Assembly (NCBI RefSeq): GCF_000473045.1
Contig: NZ_AXAY01000007.1
Span: 220,645-284,644, forward strand
DNA from: Bradyrhizobium sp. WSM3983
GTDB taxonomy: Bacteria; Pseudomonadota; Alphaproteobacteria; Rhizobiales; Xanthobacteraceae
DNA: 64,000 nucleotides
Direction of reading: 5' to 3'
Shown here: positions 34,569 to 42,831 of the stretch, in pieces
Layout of the letters: each line of letters opens with the position of its first letter
How positions within the stretch are numbered: the stretch's first letter is position 1
Notes under the pieces: generated by a model
Database searches by the model: none
The model's input: only the letters and a program-made list of their open reading frames with translations
Told to the model about the DNA's origin: nothing
Translations under genes and position numbers: made by a program

Positions 34569-35024
34569 ATGCTCAAGGGCATCAATCCATTGCTCAACGC
34601 CGACGTGCTCTATGCCTTGCGCGCAATGGGGCACGGAGACCGCCTCGTGGTGTGCGACACCAATTTCCCTGCCGACTCCATCGCGCGCCAGACCGCGTTC
34701 GGCGAGCTGCTTCGCATCGACAACGTCAGTACGGCAAAGGCGATCGAAGCCATCCTCTCGGTGCTGCCGCTCGATACGTTCGTCGATGACGCCGCGATCC
34801 GCATGGAGATCGTCGGCCAGCCCCAGGAGGTGCCGCCGGTGCAGCGCGAGGTGCAGGCCGCGATCGACCGCGCCGAGGGACGCTCCTGGCCGCTGGTCGG
34901 GGTCGAGCGCCACGCCTTCTATGAAAAGGCCAAGACGGCCTACTGCGTGATCGCCACCGGTGAGCGGCGCTTCTACGGCTGCTTCCTGTTCTCCAAGGGC
35001 GTCATCGCGCCGGACGGGGAGTGA
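34569..35024 (+). CDS. FucU/RbsD-family sugar mutarotase
   Basis: This 151-residue protein is closest in pattern to FucU (L-fucose mutarotase): MLKGINPLLNADVLYALRAMGHGD at the start, with the catalytic His in MGHGD, and RHAFYEKAKTAYCVIATGERRFYG at the end. It interconverts alpha and beta anomers of a free sugar before phosphorylation. The start is chosen for GGGAGG ten bases upstream. It lies between the aldehyde dehydrogenase and kinase genes and overlaps no neighbour. The sugar is unproven. Confidence 0.9.
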   Translation: MLKGINPLLNADVLYALRAMGHGDRLVVCDTNFPADSIARQTAFGELLRIDNVSTAKAIEAILSVLPLDTFVDDAAIRMEIVGQPQEVPPVQREVQAAIDRAEGRSWPLVGVERHAFYEKAKTAYCVIATGERRFYGCFLFSKGVIAPDGE

Positions 35025-35029
35025 CGACC

Positions 35030-35953
35030 ATGAGCAAGACTGGCGTCGCAGTGCTCGGCATCTTCGTCGTCGATCTGGCCTTCCGGGCCGGCAACATGCC
35101 TGCGACCGGTGAAACGATCGCTGGCTCGGGATTTGCCATGGGACCAGGCGGCAAGGGATCGAACCAGGCCGTGGCCGCTGCGCGCGCGGGCGCGGACGTG
35201 ACATTCATCTCCCGGATTGGCAGCGACGCCTTCGGCGATCTTGCCATCAAGACGTGGGAAGCCGAGGGAATTCGGCCGCGCGTCGCCAGGACTGCGGAGG
35301 CGCCGACTGGCGCCGCCTTCATCTATGTCCACGAGACGCGGGGCGACAACGCCATCATCGTGGTGAGCGGCGCGGCCGGCGGTCTCAGCCCGGCCGATGT
35401 CGATGCGGCGACGGATGCGATCAGCAGCAGCCGCGTCTTCGTGACCCAACTCGAGCAACCGGTCGCGGCAGCGCAGCGCGGGCTCGAGATCGCGCGCGCC
35501 GCGGGCAGCATCACCTTGTTCAACCCGGCACCCGCGGTCGCGTTCGACGACAGCCTGTTTGCCTTGTGCGACTACGTCGTTCCCAACGAGACCGAGGCGG
35601 AAGTGCTGACGGGGATGGCGGTGAGCGATCTTGCCGGCGCCCGCCGTGCTGGAGATGCATTGTTGGCCAAGGGAGTGGGTACCGCGCTGATCACGCTCGG
35701 CGAACGCGGGGCGCTGTTTCACGGGCGGGATCGCTCGCTGCACGTGCCGCCGTTCGCCGCCGGCAAGGTGGTCGAAACCGCGGGCGCGGGCGATGCATTC
35801 GTCGGTGGCTTCGCAGCAGCGCTTGCGGGCGGCGCCGATCCACTGGAGGCGGCGCGTTTTGGCTCGGCGACGGCCGGGATTTCCGTGACGCGCGCCGGGA
35901 CTGCGCCCGCCATGCCGCGGCGCGCGGAGATCGAAGCGCTGTTGAAGGAATGA
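35030..35953 (+). CDS. PfkB-family sugar kinase (ribokinase/deoxyribokinase-like)
   Basis: This 307-residue kinase has the N-terminal PfkB motif GPGGKGSNQAVAAARAG (about 36-52), the NPAP and VPNETEAE segments, and the C-terminal anion hole and catalytic Asp in GAGDAFVGGFAAAL (about 247-260). It phosphorylates a sugar using ATP. With a deoxyribose-phosphate aldolase in the operon, deoxyribose is the leading candidate. The ATG has GGAG eight bases upstream; an alternative GTG lies three codons earlier. Confidence 0.92.
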   Translation: MSKTGVAVLGIFVVDLAFRAGNMPATGETIAGSGFAMGPGGKGSNQAVAAARAGADVTFISRIGSDAFGDLAIKTWEAEGIRPRVARTAEAPTGAAFIYVHETRGDNAIIVVSGAAGGLSPADVDAATDAISSSRVFVTQLEQPVAAAQRGLEIARAAGSITLFNPAPAVAFDDSLFALCDYVVPNETEAEVLTGMAVSDLAGARRAGDALLAKGVGTALITLGERGALFHGRDRSLHVPPFAAGKVVETAGAGDAFVGGFAAALAGGADPLEAARFGSATAGISVTRAGTAPAMPRRAEIEALLKE

Positions 35954-35960
35954 TCTGCTC

Positions 35961-36836
35961 ATGATGCGGAACGATCCGATCAAGCATGTCTTCATCTGGC
36001 CGGCGGTGCTCGTCGTGCTGGCGATCTCGATCTTTCCGCTGATCTATTCGTTCACCACGAGCTTCCTCAGCTATCGCCTGATTCCGCCGATCCCGCCGCG
36101 CGTCGTGTGGCTCGGAAATTATGTCTCGCTCTTGCAGGAGCCGCGCTTCTGGAATGCGATCTTCACGACGACGCTGATCGCGTTCATCGCCGTCGGGGTG
36201 CAATACGCGATCGGATTTGGCGTTGCGCTCGCGCTGAATGCGCGCGTGCCCGGCGAGCGGCTGTTTCGCGTGGCCTTGCTGCTGCCCATGCTGCTGGCGC
36301 CGGTTGCCGTCGCGCTCGTGGCCCGCATGATCTTCAATCCGACCATGGGGCCGCTCAACCAGTTCCTGTCCATGTTCGGACTGGCGAACCTGCCGTTCCT
36401 CACCAACGGGCGTTGGGCGCTGGCCTGCATCATCGCGGTTGAGATCTGGCAGTGGACGCCATTCATCATCCTGATGATGTTGGCTGGTCTGCAGACGCTG
36501 CCCGAAGATGTCTACGAGGCGGCCGAGCTGGAGAACGCCAGCGCCTGGCAACAGTTCTGGGGCATCACGTTTCCGATGATGCTGCCGATCTCGGCCGCCG
36601 TCGTCTTCATCCGCCTGATCGAGAGCTACAAGATCATGGATACCGTGTTCGTGATGACGGGCGGCGGACCGGGCGTGGACACCGAGACCCTGACCTTGTT
36701 CGCCTATCAGGAGGGCTTCAAGAAGTTCAATCTCGGCTACACGTCGGCGCTCAGCTTCCTGTTCCTGATCGCAATCACGATCATCGGCGTGACCTATCTG
36801 GCGTTGCTGCGGCCGCATCTGGAGAAGCGCCGATGA
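35961..36836 (+). CDS. Sugar ABC transporter permease (MalF type, CUT1)
   Basis: This 291-residue permease of the CUT1 class has six or so membrane helices and the cytoplasmic EAA loop YEAAELENASAWQQFWGITFPMML near residue 190 that docks on the ATPase. A GAAGGA lies upstream of the ATG. The stop overlaps the start of the second permease (ATGA). It belongs to the second sugar importer of this module. Confidence 0.92.
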   Translation: MMRNDPIKHVFIWPAVLVVLAISIFPLIYSFTTSFLSYRLIPPIPPRVVWLGNYVSLLQEPRFWNAIFTTTLIAFIAVGVQYAIGFGVALALNARVPGERLFRVALLLPMLLAPVAVALVARMIFNPTMGPLNQFLSMFGLANLPFLTNGRWALACIIAVEIWQWTPFIILMMLAGLQTLPEDVYEAAELENASAWQQFWGITFPMMLPISAAVVFIRLIESYKIMDTVFVMTGGGPGVDTETLTLFAYQEGFKKFNLGYTSALSFLFLIAITIIGVTYLALLRPHLEKRR

Positions 36837-37870
36837 GCGGGCAGGGCCTTACCGGACTGTCGAGCTGGAGTCGCCGCCTGGTCGCGATCGGCGTTCTCGC
36901 ATGGTGCCTGATCTCGGTGTTTCCGCTCTACTGGGTGGTGGTGACGGCCTTCAAGACCCCGCCGGGCGTGGTCGGCGGCCCGACCTATATTCCGTTCGTC
37001 GATTTCACGCCGACCCTGCAGCCCTTCATCGATCTCTATCAGGGCATCCGTGGCGAGTTCTTCCGAACCTTCCTGAATTCGACCATCGTCGGAATGTCGG
37101 CGGCGGCGATCGCAACCGCGATCGGCGCCATGGCGGCCTATGCGCTGGTGCGGTTCGAATTCAGGGTGCGCTTTGGCGCGGGTCTGATCTTCTTCCTGCT
37201 CGCGCTCGGCGGCTATCTGCTGTTCAACAATTCGCTTGGATTCACCCGCGCGCAGGCGCTGCTGCTGGCGTTCCCGATCGCACTTGCCGCTGCGATCCTC
37301 GCCAACCGTCTGCCGCTGCCGGGGCCGATTCTCGGCAACGAAGATATCCTGTTCTGGTTCGTCAGCCAGCGCATGTTCCCGCCGATCGTCACGGCCTTCG
37401 CGCTGTATCTGCTCTATAGCGAGATCGGCCGGCTCGGCTTCCAGCTGATCGACAGCTATGTCGGCCTGACGCTCTGTTACGTCGCGTTCTCGCTGCCAAT
37501 CGTGGTCTGGCTGATGCGCGACTTCTTCGAGGCCATTCCAATCGAGGTCGAAGAAGCCGCGATGGTCGACAACGTGCCGAGCTGGCGCATCTTCCTCAGC
37601 ATCGTGGTGCCGATGTCGATGAACGGACTGCTGGCGACTTTCATGATCACGCTCGCTTTCGTCTGGAATGAGTTTCTGTTCGCGCTGTTCCTGACCAATT
37701 CCAGATGGCAGACGCTGCCTATTCTGGTGGCGGGACAGAACAGCCAGCGCGGCGACGAATGGTGGGCGATATCGGCCGCGGCGCTCGTCGCCATCATTCC
37801 TATGATGATCATGGCAGCCCTGCTCAGTCGCATGATGCGGTCGGGCCTGCTGCTCGGAGCGATCAAATAG
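36833..37870 (+). CDS. Sugar ABC transporter permease (MalG type) with internal insertion
   Basis: This 345-residue CUT1 permease is about 60 residues longer than the usual 275-285. The N-terminal part and the EAA loop EVEEAAMVDNVPSWRIFLSIVVPM (about 230-253) are typical. Between the AYALVRFEF helix end (about residue 110) and SQRMFPPIV (about 178) lies an extra segment with two hydrophobic stretches (LIFFLLALGGYLLF and ALLLAFPIALAAAILA). It may add a membrane hairpin. It is translationally coupled to the MalF-type gene. Confidence 0.9.
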   Translation: MSGQGLTGLSSWSRRLVAIGVLAWCLISVFPLYWVVVTAFKTPPGVVGGPTYIPFVDFTPTLQPFIDLYQGIRGEFFRTFLNSTIVGMSAAAIATAIGAMAAYALVRFEFRVRFGAGLIFFLLALGGYLLFNNSLGFTRAQALLLAFPIALAAAILANRLPLPGPILGNEDILFWFVSQRMFPPIVTAFALYLLYSEIGRLGFQLIDSYVGLTLCYVAFSLPIVVWLMRDFFEAIPIEVEEAAMVDNVPSWRIFLSIVVPMSMNGLLATFMITLAFVWNEFLFALFLTNSRWQTLPILVAGQNSQRGDEWWAISAAALVAIIPMMIMAALLSRMMRSGLLLGAIK

Positions 37871-37894
37871 CAAAAACTAAGGGAGGACTCGACG

Positions 37895-39355
37895 ATGTTG
37901 CGACGGACGTTTCTGATGCTGACCACCTCGCTCGCGATGGCCTGCACCGTGAGCCAGGCGAATGCTGCCTGTAGCCCGGATTACTCCGGCGTCACCTTGA
38001 CGGTGGCGTCGCAGACCGGACCGTATATCGCCTCCGCGCTCAAGCTCGGCGCGGACGAATGGACCAAGAAGACCTGCGGCAAAGTTAATGTCGTCGAGTT
38101 TCCGTGGTCGGAGCTCTACCCGAAGATTGTTACATCGCTTACGGGATCGGACGCGACGTTCGATCTGGTCAGCTTTGCGCCGGCCTGGCTGCCCGACTTC
38201 GTCTCCTATCTCAGCGAGATGCCGAAAGAGATGCAGTCCGGCAAGGATTGGGACGATGTCGAGCCGGCCTATCGCGAGCGCCTGATGGTGTGGGAAGGCA
38301 AGATCTATTCGCAATCGATGGACGGCGACGTTCACACCTACACCTATCGCACCGACCTGTTCAGCGATCCCAAGGAGAAGGATGCTTTCAAGGCCAGGTA
38401 CGGCTACGACCTGGCACCGCCAAAGACCTGGAAGCAGTATCTCGACATCGCGGAGTTCTTCCAGCGCCCCGACAAGGGCCTCTGGGGCACAGCGGAAGCT
38501 TTCCGTCGCGGCGGCCAGCAGTTCTGGTTCTTCTTCAGCCACGCGGCTGCCTACACCAACAACCCGAACTATCCGGGTGCTATGTTCTTCGACCCCGAAA
38601 CGATGGATGCCCAGATCAACAATCCAGGCTGGGTGAAGGGACTCGAAGAATACATCCGTGCTTCGAAGCTTGGCCCGCCCAATGCGCTGAATTTCTCATT
38701 CGGCGAGGTCAATGCCGCCGTCGCCGGTGGCCAGGTGGCCGAGTCGATCGGTTGGGGCGACACCGGCGTGATTGCCGCCGACCCCAAGCAGTCGAAGATT
38801 TCGGGCAAGGTCGGTTCGGCGATACTGCCGGGATCGGACGAGATCTGGAACGCCAAGACCAAGACGTGGGACAAGTTCGGAAGCGTGTTGCCAACACCGT
38901 TCATGGCATTTGGCGGATGGCAGATCGCAGTGCCGAAGGTCGGCAAGAACCAGCAGGCGGCATGGGACTTCGTCAAGACGCTGACCAGCCCCGAAGTGTC
39001 GGGGCAGGCGGCGATCACCGGCGGCAGCGGGGTCAATCCTTATCGCAAATCGCACACCGCCAATCTGCAACTGTGGAGCAAGAACTTCTCGCCAGAGGAA
39101 GCCAAGGAATATCTCGGCGCTCAGGCGGATTCGATCAATGCCAAGAATGTCGCGCTCGACATGCGTCTGCCCGGCTATTTCTCATACACCGAGGTCGTCG
39201 AGATCGAGCTTGGCAAGGCGCTGGCCGGCCAAACCACGCCGCAGGCCGCGCTGGACGCGGTGGCAAAGGAATGGAATCGCCTGACCGACGAGTTCGGCCG
39301 CGCGAAGCAACTGGCGGCCTATCGCGCAGCGATGGGTCTTCCGCCCAAGAACTAG
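37895..39355 (+). CDS. Sugar ABC transporter substrate-binding protein (family 1, CUT1)
   Basis: This 486-residue extracellular solute-binding protein has a signal peptide MLRRTFLMLTTSLAMACTVSQANA cut near residue 24. The mature protein has two cysteines early (Cys26 and one near residue 61, possible disulfide) and family features such as DLVSFAPAWLPDF, the GGQQFWFFFSHAAAYT region and SFGEVNAAVAGG. It delivers a sugar to the MalFG-type permeases. A GGGAGGA lies upstream of the ATG. A strong hairpin follows the stop. Confidence 0.92.
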   Translation: MLRRTFLMLTTSLAMACTVSQANAACSPDYSGVTLTVASQTGPYIASALKLGADEWTKKTCGKVNVVEFPWSELYPKIVTSLTGSDATFDLVSFAPAWLPDFVSYLSEMPKEMQSGKDWDDVEPAYRERLMVWEGKIYSQSMDGDVHTYTYRTDLFSDPKEKDAFKARYGYDLAPPKTWKQYLDIAEFFQRPDKGLWGTAEAFRRGGQQFWFFFSHAAAYTNNPNYPGAMFFDPETMDAQINNPGWVKGLEEYIRASKLGPPNALNFSFGEVNAAVAGGQVAESIGWGDTGVIAADPKQSKISGKVGSAILPGSDEIWNAKTKTWDKFGSVLPTPFMAFGGWQIAVPKVGKNQQAAWDFVKTLTSPEVSGQAAITGGSGVNPYRKSHTANLQLWSKNFSPEEAKEYLGAQADSINAKNVALDMRLPGYFSYTEVVEIELGKALAGQTTPQAALDAVAKEWNRLTDEFGRAKQLAAYRAAMGLPPKN

Positions 39356-39372
39356 CTTCCTGCGGAGACTGC

Positions 39373-39407
39373 CCCGGATGATGCGTAAGCATCATCCGGG
39401 CTTTGTT
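39373..39407 (+). terminator. Intrinsic terminator/attenuator between binding-protein and ATPase genes
   Basis: CCCGGATGATGC (39373-39384) and GCATCATCCGGG (39389-39400) form a perfect 12-base stem with a GTAA loop, followed by CTTTGTT. It lies 17 bases after the binding-protein stop and 41 before the ATPase start, so part of the transcripts should end here. This would favour binding protein over ATPase. Confidence 0.75.
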
Positions 39408-39440
39408 GGCCGTCGATATGAGGGACGGAAAAAGGAATCC

Positions 39441-40532
39441 ATGGCGCACGTCGAGATCGAGAACGTCAGCAAGGCATATGGGCCCTACAAGATCATCGAG
39501 GGGCTCGATCTGAACGTCGCCGACGAGGAATTCGTCGTGCTTGTCGGCCCGTCCGGCTGCGGCAAGACCACGACGTTACGCATGATCGCAGGGCTGGAGG
39601 CGGTCACCAGCGGAAACATCCGCATCGGCAACCGCGACGTGACGCAGCTGCGTCCGGGCTTGCGCAATTGCGCGATGGTGTTCCAGAACTACGCGCTCTA
39701 TCCGCATATGACGGTCGGGGAGAACATCGGCTACGGCATGAAGATGCGGGGCGAGTCACGCGCCAGCGTCGCGAAAGCTGTCCAGGACGTGGCACGGATT
39801 CTCGACCTCGAGCAATATCTGGACCGCCGGCCCAAGCAACTTTCCGGCGGACAGCGCCAGCGCGTGGCGATCGGCCGTGCCATCGTCCGTAGCCCAGACG
39901 TGTTTTTGTTCGACGAGCCATTGTCAAATCTCGACGCCAAGCTCCGCATCGAGATGCGGACCGAGATCAAGGCACTGCATCGCCGTCTCGCCAAGACGAT
40001 CGTGTATGTCACGCACGACCAGGTCGAAGCCATGACAATGGCCGATCGCGTCGTGGTGATGAATCGCGGCCGGATCGAGCAGGCGGCCGATCCGATCACG
40101 ATCTACGAGAAGCCCGGCAATCTCTTCGTCGCGGGCTTCATGGGCGCACCCAGCATGAATTTTATCCATGGCGAGATTGTCGCTCGCGACGGCGCACTGG
40201 TCTTCAGCGAGCCGTCGGGTACGGTGTTGAAATTGCCGAAGTCTCGCGAGGCGGCCTATGCGGGGAGCGTCGGCAAGCCGGTTGTGCTCGGCGTGCGGCC
40301 CGACCATGTGCTCCGGCAAGATGCGCCGATGGGCTCTTCTGTCCGCTTGATGGTGAAAGACGTGGAGCCGCTCGGGCCGCATACGCTCGTGATTGGAACC
40401 GTGGGCGCATTTCCGTTCACAGCGCAGATGCAGGTCGGCGTCGCTGCGGCGCCGGATCGCGTTATAGACGTCGCTCTTGATCTGGAGCGAACGCACCTTT
40501 TCGACAAGGTTTCAGGGAAAGCTATTTCTTAG
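39441..40532 (+). CDS. Sugar ABC transporter ATPase (MalK/UgpC type)
   Basis: The protein has 363 residues. The ABC ATPase domain (about 1-235) has Walker A GPSGCGKTT, signature LSGGQRQRVAIGRAI, Walker B VFLFDEPLSNLD and the His-switch VTHDQVEAMTMADR. A C-terminal OB-like regulatory domain (about 240-363) contains LGVRPDHV and VKDVEPLGPHTLVIG. The start was chosen at AAAGGAATCC-ATG, which matches the family N-terminus. It is the last gene of the sugar module. Confidence 0.93.
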   Translation: MAHVEIENVSKAYGPYKIIEGLDLNVADEEFVVLVGPSGCGKTTTLRMIAGLEAVTSGNIRIGNRDVTQLRPGLRNCAMVFQNYALYPHMTVGENIGYGMKMRGESRASVAKAVQDVARILDLEQYLDRRPKQLSGGQRQRVAIGRAIVRSPDVFLFDEPLSNLDAKLRIEMRTEIKALHRRLAKTIVYVTHDQVEAMTMADRVVVMNRGRIEQAADPITIYEKPGNLFVAGFMGAPSMNFIHGEIVARDGALVFSEPSGTVLKLPKSREAAYAGSVGKPVVLGVRPDHVLRQDAPMGSSVRLMVKDVEPLGPHTLVIGTVGAFPFTAQMQVGVAAAPDRVIDVALDLERTHLFDKVSGKAIS

Positions 40533-40610
40533 CCCACGGTTTTCGCGGACGTTTCAGCTCATCCCAACTTTCGATGCACTTGGTGCGCAAGTACGGCGCC
40601 CCCCTCCACT

Positions 40611-40814
40611 TCACGTGTCGATCCTGGCCAAGTAGTCCATGTAAAGAGTGATTGGCCCCTTTGATCCGTCCAGAATGACGCGGAGGCTCTTCGGATAGTA
40701 TCCGGCCCCGATCACGGTCCCTGTCCTTCCAGCCAAGCGAGGGCCAGCTGTCGGCTCTATCTGAATGCGTGAGCCCGACGGAAACTTGAGCTCGTGTTCG
40801 GCCGATCCTGCCAT
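40611..40814 (-). CDS. Small hypothetical protein
   Basis: These 67 residues start MAGSAEHELKFPSGSRIQIEP and include GRTGTVIGAGYYPKSLRVILDG, a compact beta-rich pattern reminiscent of a KOW/SH3-like fold. It contains no cysteine and no signal. The ATG has GAGGG four bases upstream; a longer frame to 40928 lacks such a site. It converges on the sugar ATPase gene with a 78-base gap. The function is unknown and it could be a non-coding frame. Confidence 0.45.
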   Translation of the reverse strand: MAGSAEHELKFPSGSRIQIEPTAGPRLAGRTGTVIGAGYYPKSLRVILDGSKGPITLYMDYLARIDT

Positions 40815-41437
40815 GACGCCCTCGGCAGCGAATGAGCTAGTTCTATTCGAAGAGTTCGCTAACGTGTGGGCAGTGAACCAATAGGTGCGCGAACAAGCGA
40901 GAAGTTCGATCGCCCCGGACTGAATCACGGAAACGCTTCGGTGAAAACATCCTTCGTCGGGAGTAATCCGCAGCCACAGATCAACCTGGCTTGCTTCTAT
41001 CGGCTGTCGTCTTCGCGAAACTCAACCCGCGTGCGGTCATCGCGTGCTCCCGGGGCGCTCGATCGAACGGTACGATCGTAGGTGCGAATATATACTCCAG
41101 TAAGGGTACCTCGCCTGGCCGTTCTGCTGCTGTCTCTCGGTGCGATCGGAGCGGCTCAATCAGGTTGTGAACGTCAGCCATGCACGGAGACGCGGCGCGT
41201 CTCACATGCGCGTCTCACATCAGACTACTGACGCTGTTGGGGAAATGCCTCGAAAAGACGCTTCGGGCAGATTGCGGCGCAATTTGGCGCCCAACTTTTC
41301 GGCACAATAATCCCTTGGTTCCGCCCAATCGAGCCGAGATTCCTGCCCCAAACGTAAACATACGTTCATCCGCAATGAGAGCCCGGTTGCACTCAGACTT
41401 ACAGGTGCTGGGGGTATGATCACAAAAGGGGAATGAT
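40815..41437. other. Gene-poor intergenic stretch
   Basis: About 620 bases between the small minus-strand gene and the TTG start of the repeat-tail protein. GC is visibly lower than in the operons to the left. Short open frames on both strands have no family resemblance or ribosome sites. It contains a 13-base tandem duplication (listed separately) and presumably the promoter of the following gene. Confidence 0.5.
41195..41220. repeat. Tandem duplication of a 13-base unit
   Basis: GCGCGTCTCACAT occurs twice back to back (41195-41207, 41208-41220). There is no known function; it is likely a slippage product. Confidence 0.6.
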
Positions 41438-42625
41438 TTGACCACGCTACACTACACTGCAGGTAACAACTTCAACGCGCAGGGAGCCTACGCTCCGGCC
41501 GCAGCTGGCTTCAATCTGGCCGACGTCTCGTCGGTCGACGAGGTGAATGCATTGCCGGCCGGTGTGAAAGGTATGGTTTACCTTGATCAGGGCGACGGCG
41601 TTACGCAGAGCTTCATCGATGCGCTGAAGCCCTACATCGGAAATCCGAATGTGTACGGCTTCTATCTCAAGGATGAGCCGGATCCCACGGGGCAGTACAA
41701 CACGCTGGTGACGGCGGCCAACCTCAAGGCGGAGTCCGATTACATCCACGCCAACTTTCCTGGCGCAAAGACCTTCATCACCATGATGAACATGGGGTCC
41801 TCGGAAAATCCGACTTTCGCGAACACCTACAACCCGACCAACACCCACATCGATTTCTTCGGCATCGATCCGTACCCGGTTCGGTCGGACATGAGCACGG
41901 TCGATTACAGCATGATCGACAAGGCCGTGGCCGCCGCCGAGTCCGCGGGAATTTCGGCGGACCACATCGTCCCGGTGTTCCAGACCTTCGGCGGCGGTAA
42001 CTGGACCGACGACAGCGGAGGCCACTACGTGATGCCGACAGCCGCGCAGGAACAGACGATGCTCGCTCATTGGGCGGCGGCCATTCCAAATCCGGCCTTC
42101 GACTACGCCTATGCGTGGGGTTCGCAGAATGGCGATACCGCACTGGAGAGCTCGTCTGCGCTGCAGAGCGTTTTTCTGCAGCACAATACCGGCACGAGCA
42201 CGACGCTTCCGACCGGAGGCATCAGTGGAGGTACGACGACCGTGACGGGCTCGACTGGCGGAACAACGACCACGTCGAGCGGTGGCACTGGGACCGGGAC
42301 TACTACCGGCAACGGCTCGACCAGTGGCTCAACCTCGGGCTCAACCAGCGGCTCAACGAGCGGATCGACCAGCGGCAGTTCGTCCGACGGCTCGACATCG
42401 ACGACGACCGATGGCCATCATCACCATCATACGCTCGATTTCTCGCAGCTTGCGACCAGCACAACGGGGACCTCGTCTGCAATCGTCCCGGTGACCACAG
42501 CGCCGGCCACGACTGCAAGTGGGAGCGGCACAACGGACACCAGCTCCACCGCCGTCACCGATGTCGGGGCTCATCTGGCCGATCTGACCGGTCACCACAC
42601 CGACCATCACGGTTGGCACTTCTGA
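41438..42625 (+). CDS. Putative type I-secreted TIM-barrel protein with Ser/Thr/Gly-rich tail
   Basis: The protein has 395 residues and no signal peptide. Residues about 1-247 form a glycoside-hydrolase-like domain (GFYLKDEPDPTG at 74-85, FFGIDPYPVRSDM, AYAWGSQNGD). The tail (251-395) is almost all Ser, Thr, Gly and later His: five STSG units (about 294-313), five histidines in a row (327-331) and LTGHHTDHHGWHF at the end. There is not one cysteine, as in many type I substrates, and a type I exporter pair follows. The start is TTG with AAAGGGGA nine bases upstream; an ATG nearby is out of frame. A paralogue lies at 58067-58978. Catalytic activity is not shown. Confidence 0.82.
   Translation: MTTLHYTAGNNFNAQGAYAPAAAGFNLADVSSVDEVNALPAGVKGMVYLDQGDGVTQSFIDALKPYIGNPNVYGFYLKDEPDPTGQYNTLVTAANLKAESDYIHANFPGAKTFITMMNMGSSENPTFANTYNPTNTHIDFFGIDPYPVRSDMSTVDYSMIDKAVAAAESAGISADHIVPVFQTFGGGNWTDDSGGHYVMPTAAQEQTMLAHWAAAIPNPAFDYAYAWGSQNGDTALESSSALQSVFLQHNTGTSTTLPTGGISGGTTTVTGSTGGTTTTSSGGTGTGTTTGNGSTSGSTSGSTSGSTSGSTSGSSSDGSTSTTTDGHHHHHTLDFSQLATSTTGTSSAIVPVTTAPATTASGSGTTDTSSTAVTDVGAHLADLTGHHTDHHGWHF
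42314..42381 (+). repeat. 12-base tandem repeats coding for STSG
   Basis: About five imperfect copies of a GGCTCAACCAGC-like unit encode Ser-Thr-Ser-Gly repeats inside the tail of the secreted protein. Copies differ at third codon positions, so the amino-acid pattern appears to be kept by selection or by old duplication. Confidence 0.75.
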
Positions 42626-42653
42626 GTTCGAAGGACGGTCTTCGTCAACACGG

Positions 42654-42690
42654 TCATACGCGGGGCACGCCCCGCGTATGATCATATTTT
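42654..42690 (+). terminator. Rho-independent terminator after the repeat-tail gene
   Basis: CATACGCGGGG (42655-42665) and CCCCGCGTATG (42670-42680) form a perfect 11-base stem with a CACG loop, extendable by one T-A pair and followed by ATCATATTTTAT. It would end most transcripts 30-65 bases after the stop, separating the putative substrate gene from the exporter genes. Confidence 0.82.
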
Positions 42691-42831
42691 ATGGGAATCA
42701 TTCGCGGCCGCACTGACCGCGAGTCGGGGTGCCATTCTGCGCACTGCGGAATGTTGGAATGCGAGCGCTGGCGCTCGATCGCATGCAAATTTCAACCGCT
42801 AGCCGCTGCCCGACCAAAGGGCCGCCCGGAT

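Noticed and set aside
42400..42450. His5 run as a cloning-vector tag
   Set aside because: It lies inside a long natural Ser/Thr/Gly/His tail with native flanking sequence and no vector features.
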